Shown one piece after another: positions 33,300 to 45,142 of a stretch of DNA of 64,000 nucleotides. The stretch is taken from positions 744,350-808,349 of the forward strand of contig SCFE01000099.1 in NCBI GenBank assembly GCA_004352715.1, in the 5' to 3' direction. This stretch comes from Hofstenia miamia (Eukaryota; Xenacoelomorpha; Acoela). Numbering within the stretch: position 1 is the stretch's first letter; every line of letters starts with the position of its first letter. Below the pieces are notes generated by a model. The model made no database searches and was not told the origin of the DNA. It saw only the letters and a program-made list of their open reading frames with translations. The position numbers were made by a program, and so were the translations under genes.

Positions 33300-35115
33300 C
33301 ACACCGAAAATTATTAAAGAAATAGTTTTGACCAAAACTAAAAATGTTCTGTAAGTTATAAAACGTAAGAATAACTGGTTTTTAGGAACAATCTGTTCAT
33401 CTTACCACCAACTGTATTTAATTATTTGAACTATTTCGGCATGTTTCAAGAACCTTAATAGTTGGCAACATGCACACAAAATATATGCAGAAAGATGTAC
33501 ATTATCGTCCAAATTTTTAAAAAGATATTCTACAGGAGGAACATAGTTTGCAAAAATATATGTAACAAATGATCCAGGTATCTCATCAGTATTTCCATAT
33601 GAATGAATGAAATTTTATTCATTGAGGATGACAAATATATACTATTGTGCTTAGATTTATGCTAAATTCCTAAATTTATACTCACCAAAAACCTAAAGAA
33701 TATCAATTTTTAGTTACACATCCGAATTGTAGTTGGTCAAAAGTCCCGTTATTTTTAATATTTCTGTGAACAATTGTCACTATTCAATTCTTAGTGGAAT
33801 GCAAACATGCTTTTCTAATCCTTCTAAAAACAAAGAATCCCTGTATATTCAAAATAAATAAATCATTAAATGGTATTTCAACGATTATTTCCTAAAGCGA
33901 AAAAATTCTTGGTAAATATTAAAATATAAAATTTCGAAATAGTAATAACTGCACACGACAACATTAAAACACAATATAGTATACAACATATTTAAAAAAC
34001 AAAAATCTTCATTTTTCTTTATTGTATCTAAATCCATCGCAAAGTATTCTCAACGTATCTATCTTAACGTAAAGCGTGTTGACGTATACTAAATTTGGTT
34101 TTGCTAAAAAATAACTAAATGGAGAGGATATTAATAAGAAGCAACATTAAATTTGTAACCAAATTTCAAAAACAAAATATTTTAGAAAATTTGACATTGG
34201 AAGCAGCTTCAAAACGGGGTTTTTGAGTTTCTCAGACCAAGTTTGATTTCTTATGTTTTGAATATAAATATTTTTTACAATAATTCTAAACTAAGAAATG
34301 TTATTGCTGATTAGTAAAGAAATTGACATTTAAAATAATTCAAGTGAATTTTTGATCAAGTTCAGGTTTTTCTGCTGAGCTTCTCTGATTTAGTTTTCTG
34401 GGTTGGTACTTTTTATCAACATACAAAATCTTGAAACCGACACAGGGAACCTTGACATCTATATAGCAAATCTTTATAACAATATGAACAAAAATTAGCA
34501 TGAATGAGGCATGAAGATCAATAAAATTAGATGGGTCAGTAAAAATTGCCTCATATGTACTTTAAGATAGTTATCTGAGTTATTTCTACTAAATCAAGTA
34601 TAATATTTTATCATTTATTCTACATTACAACTCAATAAACAACTGCTAAAGAATAAAATTTGAGGTGCCTTTTGATATAATTGATGCATATACCTCTTTC
34701 ATGCTAAATTATTCTTCATATTGTGATAAAGATTTGCTATGTCATTCTCAAAATTCCCTATGTTGGTTTCAAGATTTCATATGTTGATAAAAAGTACCAA
34801 CCAGTTATTTTAATTTAAGTTCTTAACATTATGATTACTTGAAAACTCTGGTTAAACAATTCCTTCAGTATTGTAATAAACCAATGGGGGAGATTCACAA
34901 AAAATTCTTTTATTTTATATATTTTGTCCTGAAAATCATGAAAAAAAGTGTGCTAGAATTCAATTTTTTGCTTATTTAGAGAAACTTTAGATTTTGTTGG
35001 CCAATCCCATTTTTTAATTGCTATGTGTTTGAAATCATTACTGCTGTTCACAGTTTCATACTACAAATACAGTGATGATATGTTTACAATTGCTAATGCA
35101 TGTGATGTAAAAAAG
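33300..35115. other. AT-rich gene-free DNA
   Basis: No exon or complete element was recognised. CpG is still present up to about 34.2 kb, then becomes rare. Confidence 0.5.
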
Positions 35116-35119
35116 AGTA

Positions 35120-36439
35120 TATTTATGTATATACATTTATATGGGCCATTTGTAATCACAGTTTCAAATTATATGGGCAATTTGAAAAATTTGCCACACA
35201 TATGGACCCTTTGTAACACCAAGGGCGCTTTGTAACATATTCTAAGAAAAAAACTTGAAAAAATTTTTTTTCCATTTTTTTAAATTTACACAATATTTTG
35301 CTGGTGCAATGAGATATCCAAATGTCATTAAGCATTATTCCATGTTTCCTTAAAGTTGTTAAGTAGCCAAACATAAGCTAGAAATTGAGTCTACAATCAT
35401 AGAAAAAAATCATTGGTTTTTTTCAATTTGACTCTATATTAACAGTCTGATACTCTTAAATAAAGAGTGATCTGGGCATATTACACCTAATGTTGAGCAA
35501 TGATACAAGAAAAGTTATTTGTGTGAAAATTTAGGTAAACAAATAATCAGATTATTTTCAAAAATTACATGATTATTGTCTGTGCATCAAAATTATTTAT
35601 ATAGCTAAATTAGTAATATGTGTATTAATTAATCACTATAGAGCAATCTAAAGCAGTGTTTCACAGGCCAGCAGATTTTGACAACTCTGAGTTGACAGGA
35701 TGGTCTGCAAACTTCTGACCAACAGGTTGGCCTGTTTTTATGTGTTTTATGGAGGATAGATGCCACTATGTGTTGAAGTTATTTCCTTACTACGACTTAC
35801 TTCCTTATTCATTTCCCATAGTATCACATGCACCTAGTACAGTTATTTACAGTGGCTACATTTGTTACAGCATTTACCTTAATATAAAAGGTTAATATGT
35901 AATTATGAGAAACAACTCAATTCTTTATTAATTATTGCCTGTAAAGCCTGCAAAAATATGGCCTGTAGCTGGCCAGCCTGTAAAGCCTGCAGGCTGGTGT
36001 GCAACTTACATCTGAAGTCTGTTTTTTTATGGACCCCCCAATTTGTGGGTTCCTTGGGAATTTTGAATCATATACATATGTGTAGACCCCATTTGGCATT
36101 GTTGAAATAATCCCACAAGTGTTGCAACTTGCTAGTATAACACTTGCAGCTTATTGAAGTTATGTAAATTTACTTCTTAAAATGCTTAGTTCAAAAGAAG
36201 ACAAATTGAGAAGTATTTAAAGCTCAAAATCAAAGTTTAATGGAAATTAATTTATTAGAAATTAAGGATTGGGATTCTGTGGGAAAACTTGATAGTGAAA
36301 TTTTTAACTTAAAAACAATAAAAAATTAAATGAATGTTGTTTGGTCATAATCCAAAATGAATGCAACAGCATAATTAAGTTTAATAAATTTAAGTTGTTA
36401 CAAAGGGCCCATATATGTGAAGGTGGTACAAAGGGCCTG
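35120..36439. mobile_element. Second element with iterated CATATATGGGCCCTTTGTAAC-type ends
   Basis: The left terminus (35130-35240) holds several units of the form ATATGGnCCnTTTGTAA. The right terminus (36397-36439) holds inverted units such as GTTACAAAGGGCCCATATAT and GGTACAAAGGGCC and runs into the N gap. The unit resembles that of the 30.3-32.3 kb element, so both probably belong to one family. The interior (~1.15 kb) is non-coding and includes a GCCTG-rich patch (35650-36000) with a CAGTGTTTCAC string resembling a hAT terminus. Confidence 0.55.
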
Positions 36440-36876
36440 NNNNNNNNNNNNNNNNNNNNNNNNNNNNNNNNNNNNNNNNNNNNNNNNNNNNNNNNNNNNN
36501 NNNNNNNNNNNNNNNNNNNNNNNNNNNNNNNNNNNNNNNNNNNNNNNNNNNNNNNNNNNNNNNNNNNNNNNNNNNNNNNNNNNNNNNNNNNNNNNNNNNN
36601 NNNNNNNNNNNNNNNNNNNNNNNNNNNNNNNNNNNNNNNNNNNNNNNNNNNNNNNNNNNNNNNNNNNNNNNNNNNNNNNNNNNNNNNNNNNNNNNNNNNN
36701 NNNNNNNNNNNNNNNNNNNNNNNNNNNNNNNNNNNNNNNNNNNNNNNNNNNNNNNNNNNNNNNNNNNNNNNNNNNNNNNNNNNNNNNNNNNNNNNNNNNN
36801 NNNNNNNNNNNNNNNNNNNNNNNNNNNNNNNNNNNNNNNNNNNNNNNNNNNNNNNNNNNNNNNNNNNNNNNNNNNN
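36440..36876. other. 437-N gap
   Basis: Gap between the iterated terminal repeat of the 35.1-kb element on the left and a (TA)n run (36877-36910) on the right. The true content and length are unknown. Confidence 0.95.
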
Positions 36877-36912
<36 letters not shown>

Positions 36913-39900
36913 TGTAATTTTGAACAACATCAGTTATCATGAACATGATGTAAAGTACAATGACATCAGCATAGCAAAATTTTTGTTTCTTCTGATGACA
37001 TTGATAGGCATGAATATTCATGCCCATTTTCAAAAATTTTGAAAGAAATTGCTATGTTAATGACAAGGTTCCTATTGTCAGTTTCAAGAATAGTGATTTT
37101 GATTCTTAATTTTTGTAAAATATATGGTGTTTTGTCTGAAAATATTTCACCACTGGGTTTGGGACACTAGTTTTTATCTATTTCATCTCTAAATGAATAA
37201 TTAGCTACTCAGTGGGACTTAATATAAGTTTATTTTATATGCCTTTGTCTAATTTAATGTATTTCTTTATTATTGTTGAAGATTACGACTTTTCTTAAAT
37301 TTCTCCCTCTATCATATCAATAGCAGGCACTAAGCAATGGCTTGAAATGTTTTCCTCCAATAACAGTGAATTATTTGTTATTTAATCAATATCAATGATA
37401 TCTTTTTAATTAAATCCACTCAAAAATACAATAAAATGAAATTATTTTTAATTTCAATTTTTTTACCAATTGTAAATAACTGTTTTTAACTTAGAATTAT
37501 TGCAAAATAAATGATTTTTACTCTTAAAATCTCTGAATTAGAAAAAACTTGATCAAACTTGGAAATTTCTTTAAAAAATACTTGAACTTGAAGTATAAAA
37601 ACTCCAACTTGTACCAAGTACCTCAAACTTGATTCAAAAACCCTGTACTCTATCATTTATTTGGTTCATCATATATTTTTTCACAAAATTTCATTCTTGA
37701 CAAACTGCTCATTTTTTATTTTGGTGTTCACACAAATGATCTCATGTAGTTGATTGAACTGTTGATGTAGATTAATAAAATATTTTATTATCAGTTTTTT
37801 GTCAATGTGTAGAATTACATAGTTGGCAATGTGTAAGGTTCTCTGCCAAATATGACATTGAATGGAGTTAAATCTATTTTAGCATGAACAGGTGTATTAT
37901 AATAAATTTCAATTATATTGATTATATCTCACCTGCTTTTGCCTTTAACTTCAGTAAACATTACTCAAATGATTTGAGCGTCATCTCCATTTAATGTTGT
38001 AGAGTCACTCAGGGCCCTTATTTTTGCCTTCATTTTATTAATGACACTCTTCTTTTATTAATTTGGTGCTAATCTTTGATTTAATTTAGTGATTTTAATG
38101 ATTTTTAGTGTTTTCAAACTTAAGTTTCAATTTAGTTATTAATTGTCCCCTCAATCAAGTTGAACATGTAATTGCTCATTTGAATTGTGAGGGAATTGAA
38201 GTGAATTTGTAAAACTGTAAATATTTACCTTGTTTTTGTATAAAAGTAGGGAAATCATTGTAGCAAATGTCAAATTAATCTTGTCTTGCTGGATACCATT
38301 TGCTTTTTCTTATTTCTTATATTTAATATCTCTAACCCTTTTTTGCTAAAGTATTGATTTAATAAGTAATGCATTTGTAAGATCTGGTGATAATGTTGGA
38401 GGAACTCTGCTGTGCCTGTGGCAACAACTTGCTCCTGGACAGATGGTAGCCCATATTGTGGTTGCTTTAGGGCTAAGCATACATATAGGGAATAACAACT
38501 GTTAACATTGATCAATTTGTACATGCACTTTAGAACAACACAATGCAAATATAATATGCCACTGGTGAACAAGAATACATGGCAATTACATGTGATTATA
38601 TTATATTAAATGAGTTAAGATAAGAAGAACACTGAGCTAAATTTGTTTATTGAGCTAGAAATTAATACTAGAGACACACAATTAGCACCTTGGTGATGTT
38701 GTGAACTGTTTTTTACACTACAGAAATGGATACATATCTTTTTTGTTAACCCATTAAATTTTCAAGAGTCTGTACATATATTAAAATTTTCTTTCTTTGG
38801 TTGGTTATAATGGTCTTTTAATGAGTTCCTTAATTCTACTTTTCCTAGGGAAAAATTGATTGACAGTTGCTAATTGATGAGTCACAACTCATGATTAATT
38901 CATGAATAATGGGGGGTGTGGCTAAAAAAGTTGGGAATATTTGCAAATTACATAAATCAACCTTTGAATAATTTTTGAGCATATGTCCATACATGTAAAA
39001 GAATTCATTATATATGCTAGCAATCTTAATGAATAATGCTTACTGGTATTATATCTGATTATTAAAGGGGATTGCATTGAAGTCAATCAAGTCTATGATG
39101 TCTCAAAATAATTGGAGGAATATTTAGTCATTTATACATATAGCTTACATAGGCATATAGTAAAGATCTTAACAACAAGAGTGTTTTGAAAAAATGTCCT
39201 ATATATTGTTAAGAAATTAGTTGGGATTAGTTGGTTTGTATGAAAATTGATTGATATTTTAAAACATGGAGGTGTATTTGCTTCAGGAAGAAACACTAGT
39301 ATCATTAAAATACATATTTTATAATCATTTACTCTTGAAATTGATTTAAAAAATGTATGAAAAGTGTATTAGGGAATAAAACACAATACAAAAACATTGT
39401 TTACAAGTTCAAAAAGGACATTAAAAGTTGGTATATTTTCATCTTTCATTCTTTCACACATTAATATATCAGCCCCAGTATATTTATTTTGATTGGCTTA
39501 GATGTTGAAACTCCCAGAAAATGAATGATAATTTTAACTCTAATCACACTTTTGCCTATCAATAATGGTGAGAAAAACTGTTTATACCAATAAGAGTAAA
39601 AAATCTTCAAAGTTGACTAAAGGCAGAGCATGTGGACAATTACCAAAGGGAACAGTAAAAAACAGCAAAAAAAAAACCTTCATCTGAAGTGAAATGTTGT
39701 TAAAGACTGAGGAGAAATTACCATGCCCTTTACAAGTTGGTCACCTTAACTCAGTTTAAGAAGAACCTAGTCATGTACAATATCTCTTTATGAGTTGCCC
39801 ATTGTAGAATTTATAATTCACAATCAGTATCAAACTCAGACAAAGTACAGCAATGCTGTAAAAATAATTTTACCCAACAGAAATGCCTTTTCCTTCTCAA

Positions 39901-40876
39901 ACACTATGCACATCAAGTTAGAGCACAGTTTAAAATGTAAATTGAATTTAAAGTTTTTTTGAAGTCAGAGTAAGGCTCTGAAATATTTTAGTTGTATGCA
40001 AAGTATTGTTTAAATTTAATTTGTAATTTTATTTTAGAAGGTGTGAATACATATTACTTGAAAGATTTATTTTGCTCCTTGAATATATTTTACATAAATT
40101 ATCACTTTTTTGCTAAGGCAATAAAAAATAATAGATGATTTTATGAGGTTATGAAAATGCCTGTGACAATATCAGATAGGTTGCACTGTAACCAACAACT
40201 CAAGCCAATAAATTGGCAAGTGTAATAACATTTTACTACTAATTTGTTCACACCTTGGCTAAATGCAATAAGGTCAAGTCATATCATATCATTCTGCAAG
40301 ATTTCTACAATCACGAATAAAGAGGAGGAGTATTTGATTTATTTGTCATGTACTGGTAATATGTTTTGATAGAATTTTCCATAGGTGAGTTCTTGTACCT
40401 AATTGCCCTACATTAAATTTTTTTTATTTGATTCAAAACAAGAAAATTTTTTGAAGAAAAAAATGCAAATACTTTTTTGAAATTGTGCAAAAAGAAAAAT
40501 CTAAAATATTGCTTTTATTAGTATTTTTAGACTTATTTATGTATCTGTGTTGATAACATTATGTGAAACCTATGGAACTATGAAAATAATTACAGTATGT
40601 GTCATATTCTTATATTTTACAGTATCAATTTTTTAAGAATTGTTTAAAGCATGGGTGCCAAAATGGGGGTAGAAGGCTATTCTAGTCAGAAAAACTACAT
40701 TATTGTTTATTTGCTACAATGTAATGATGAATTATAGTTTCAACCAGTGAATTACATTCTAGGTTCTAGTAGGCTCCTATAATAGGATTTAATTTCAAAT
40801 TTATAAATGCCTGATTTAATTGCAGCACCATTTGATTTGCTTGTGGACTGGAAACTGCAAGTTTTTTGAAAACTCA

Positions 40877-40880
<4 letters not shown>

Positions 40881-40916
<36 letters not shown>
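40881..40916. repeat. (AT)18 microsatellite
   Basis: Uninterrupted AT dinucleotide run of 36 bases. Similar shorter runs occur at 41457-41470 and elsewhere in the window. Confidence 0.95.
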
Positions 40917-40920
<4 letters not shown>

Positions 40921-42089
40921 GATTTCAAATTTTTATTTTGTAGACTTTCCTTTACATACATATTTTGTCAACTTCAATTTAATTACATGATTTATATTTA
41001 TAAATTGTATCATTAAAAATGTCAAAAATCTTATTATTTTAATTGTTTCAAATATTCACAATTTATGTATGTTGTCAATGTGATTTATAATATTCATAAC
41101 ATTAAAATTATTCTTATAATACATAAATATAAATTATTTAATTTTTGTATGATAGATTGAATATATAGTTTCCATGATACAATACAAAGCATTTGTTATG
41201 CAAAATATGTCATATTTAATGATGTTTCTGATATCAAATACAAATGTTCCTATGTATTAACTACATCATTGAATGTGGTTTGTGGTTTTGGAATTCTGCA
41301 CTTATGTCTATAACAACAATTGACAATGTTTACATCTGGGAAACAATCTGCACTCTTTAATCTAAAGCACCTTTGAACTAACATGCATGATTAATACATT
41401 ATTCAGTTGTTTGCACAATAAACCAAATTTGAGCCCATTATATTTATTGCAGTGAATATATATATATATAATAATATAGCCAAAAGTACTACAAATATAA
41501 TTCATCAATGTGTTCATACACAATGTGATCCACACAAATTGAAATAAAATATACAAACTTTTATAGTAGTTTAATTATTGCAAAATTTATATTTTATGTC
41601 ATATGTGAAAGGCTTGGTTTTGTGGGAATGCTTTTATATTAATTACATATAATACATTTAAGAATGATCTAACATATATAAAATCAATTTTGACCATATT
41701 AAGTTTAACAGATACATTTAACAGAAATTAGAATTATTTACTAAACTTTGTTTGACAGAATAGAAAGGCAAAAGTTACTAAATAAATTCTATTATAAATA
41801 TACCATCACAACAAAGATGGGGTTTCTGATTTGTGGAAAAAATATTTTTTTAAAAAAAAATGTGTTCAATATTTGCTTACACTGTGTACATTTTGACTTT
41901 TCTTATTTAACTAGTGAAATTGGTTAACAGATTTTAAAGTTTATTAATATAGTTTTTAACCAAATTTTTTCATGATTTTAAACATGTGTTCAACACTGCA
42001 ATATTATTCAGATGAAAACAGTTGGCATGAATTGCACATTATACACATATAGGACACATACCTTACAATCACCCTTCAATTTTGTGTAT

Positions 42090-42400
42090 GTGCTTTTTGT
42101 TAATAAAATGGTTTTTCAATTAAAAATTGGTTTTAAAGTGGTTATATATTGGTTTAAAATAACCAAAATTTTAATAACAACTACCCAAATGTAAGTGGAT
42201 TATAAGCATTCTTTTTTTGATATAAAATGGTATTTGAGGAAATTGGTTTTTATTAGGTTTAAAATTGATATAAATACAGTTATTTTATTGGTTAAAATCG
42301 GTTTTTGACTGGATATTTAAACAAAAATTCACACTAAAAAAATGTTTTTTAACAATTTTGGTTATCAAATAATGGTTTATTTTTGGTTAAAATTTTGTCA
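42090..42400. repeat. Degenerate TTGGTTTAAA-rich low-complexity tract
   Basis: Strings such as TTGGTTTTAAA, ATTGGTTTAAAA, TTGGTTAAAAT and their complements (AACCAAAATT) recur at irregular spacing. The tract looks like an eroded short tandem repeat; no fixed period could be set by eye. Confidence 0.4.
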
Positions 42401-44811
42401 TTTTTGCTTGAGCACTACATCTATAATTTTGCACTCTGCTAAGGTATATATAATTTTAATATATAAATGTGCATTACATACATTATTATTCTTGATTGTT
42501 TAGGTAGACTACATAATTGAGAAGAAATAATTCTGAAGAAATTCTGTTCATTTCAGATGCACTTGCAATGCTCAACTTAGGCTACAGAATTTGTAAAATA
42601 CATGAATTTGGTATTCAATAATTGTTCAGGAATTGAAAATTTATATTATATTTAGATTTTAATTTAGAAGTAATACTATATGAATTTAATATCAAACAAT
42701 CAATTTTTTCAAATTTTACTACAAGTATATAAGTAGAATGTAGTATATGTAGATGCATTATAGTGAACATATAATCCCATTTATTTCTATGCATCATTTG
42801 AGAGAGTGAATAATAATGCATCATTGGACTAGAGCTATTACTTCAAACATCACAATAAATTGAGGTTCATTTAATTTCAAATATTATTTTGTAAATATTT
42901 AATTTCACTAAACTACTTTCCCACTAGAGGGCTTGATTTTTGTTTTGTTGGGAGAAACATTATTATTTGTATTTGTTTTACAAAATTTCTTAGTTATTCT
43001 ACTTCTAAAATGCTTTGTAAATGCTTTTTATTAATACAAAATATTTATTATGAAGATTTATGCACTCCATTTTCTAACCATCAACTTGATTATCTTATGT
43101 GAGTGCAAGTGATCTTTGTGTTTTTTACAATTACTCTATAACAGAACTACTAATTTTAGAGAAATGGAATCAAGGAGATGCTTTCTCATTAATAATTGCT
43201 GATAATTCTAATTGCAGAGTGCCTCAGAATGGGGAATTAAATGATAGTTTCAATCAAGTGATACTTTTTATAGTGTGAAAGAATGATACAAATTTGTGAT
43301 ATACCAAAGATTAAAGGCAATGTGGCTTGGTTTCAAATGCATCTACACACAAATAACAAGGTATACCAATACTTTTGTTTTCATAACATGTGTATATATT
43401 AATATGATATTCCATGTTTAACTAAGTATGTTTATAAATTTTTACCTTAAATGAATTTATACATATTGCTTTCTGATTGTTATTGAATATCCCATTTTTA
43501 TCTCTTGTGTATTAACAACTGACAAACTAAAAATTATACACTTTGTTTTGCCTTTTGGATGATATTTACTAAATATGTATTAATTTTCAAGTCATAGTAG
43601 AGTTTATACCATGGTTAAACAATTTTATAGACATTGTTTTTCACTATATTGACATATAAAATATTACTTTGTAATTTTCTTAAAATTCTTGGTGATCTGT
43701 CTTCTAGATATCATGCACATGTATTTTTGCATATAAATAATACATTATTTACAAGTATTTGTACATTTAGAAGCAATTTCAACACAGAGTTGTGACTAAT
43801 TTATCAATTGGAAATGACATCTACAAATGGGAAAAAAATTGACATCAACTACAATAAGACAGTGAATAATGAATCTGTCATTGATTCTATATTGACTACA
43901 ATGGGAGAGTGAATAAGGAACTTGTGCATTAAAGTTACAAAAGTAGTGAAAAGCAGAAAACCCTGTAAATGTATACAATCATGCAAGAGTCATAAACCAA
44001 ATGAAACTGAAAAAATGTGCAAAGATGGAAAAGATGTAACAGTCTACAAATGTGTGCAGCCCTTAAAATGTGTATAAAATAAAAAGAAATGCAAAGAAAA
44101 TGCATTATAAACCCCTGATTATTCAGCTAACAATGCCATGCATATTAACAAAAAAACATTGTTAAAAATTAATTTACTCCACTTAAATTTGTGAAAAAAT
44201 TTCTTATCATAAATTATATCACTTTGCCTAAATAAAGAACACAAAAATAAAAATTTCGTCAAAAAAATTAATTTGCTCAATTAATTCTGTCAAATATATT
44301 TTATCACTTGATGGTGTCCAACAAAATCAGTCCATTTGCACATGGCAAATAGTTATAGGTGTTGAGAGAACTTTAAGGTGTCCCATTGGAACAGGGTTTT
44401 CTTGTCATTTACTACTCTCATGCTTTCTACTAGCTTCATTATTAATATTGTTTGGTTCTTTTAACTAACCTAATTTCTAAGAATCATATGCTTTTATCAA
44501 AGACATTTAATTGGTGTATAAAAACTCTAAACTTTGCAAAGAAGCATGACAAAGCATCAGTATATCATAATATTCTATTAAATTAAGTTCAAATCTCATT
44601 AAATATCTCTTTTCTTCCTAAAGGACTATATTAAATTAAATGTGTGATTGCTAAAATTCTGTGTATGGATAAAAATTCAAATATTTTTCATCATATATCA
44701 ATAAATTAGTGGAATAATTTAGAATGCTAGTAGACAACAATTACAAAAAGTTTAGAAAAAACTAAATAAATCACTTCTAATAAAACAATGTACACTAGAA
44801 CAGAGCAACCT

Positions 44812-45142
44812 AGACACCTAGACAAACATAGATTTTAATTTTTATTATGTATTCTGTTTATTAGTTTGTAGTTTGGCTATAAATATTTTTGCTTCTTATT
44901 ATTGCCTTTGACATTATTAAGTTCATATAGTTATTCAAAACTGATATTCCAGTAATTTTTTTGATTANNNNNNNNNNNNNNNNNNNNNACACCTAGACAA
45001 ACATAGATTTTAATTTTTATTATGTATTCTGTTTATTAGTTTGTAGTTTGGCTATAAATATTTTTGCTTCTTATTATTGCCTTTGACATTATTAAGTTCA
45101 TATAGTTATTCAAAACTGATATTCCAGTAATTTTTTTGATTA
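44812..45142. repeat. ~155-bp duplication flanking a 21-N gap
   Basis: The ~155 bases before the gap (ending 44967) recur immediately after it (44989-45142), starting with the same ACCTAGACAAACATAG string. Ns occupy 44968-44988. As with the TUBGCP3 gap, this is best read as an unmerged contig overlap. Confidence 0.9.

Larger units (their letters stand above)
36911..44811. other. Gene-free, CpG-depleted AT-rich block
   Basis: Nearly 8 kb without a recognisable exon, RNA gene or intact transposon. I count only about four CpG dinucleotides between 36.9 and 44.2 kb. Open frames are short and occur equally on both strands. Microsatellites are present. Confidence 0.6.

Noticed and set aside
35650-36000. 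A separate hAT element starting CAGTGTTTCAC
   Set aside because: Only the left terminus resembles hAT; no matching right end or 8-bp duplication was found.
36304-37042. Long open frames of 166-233 codons
   Set aside because: They are open only because they run through the N gap and the TA microsatellite.
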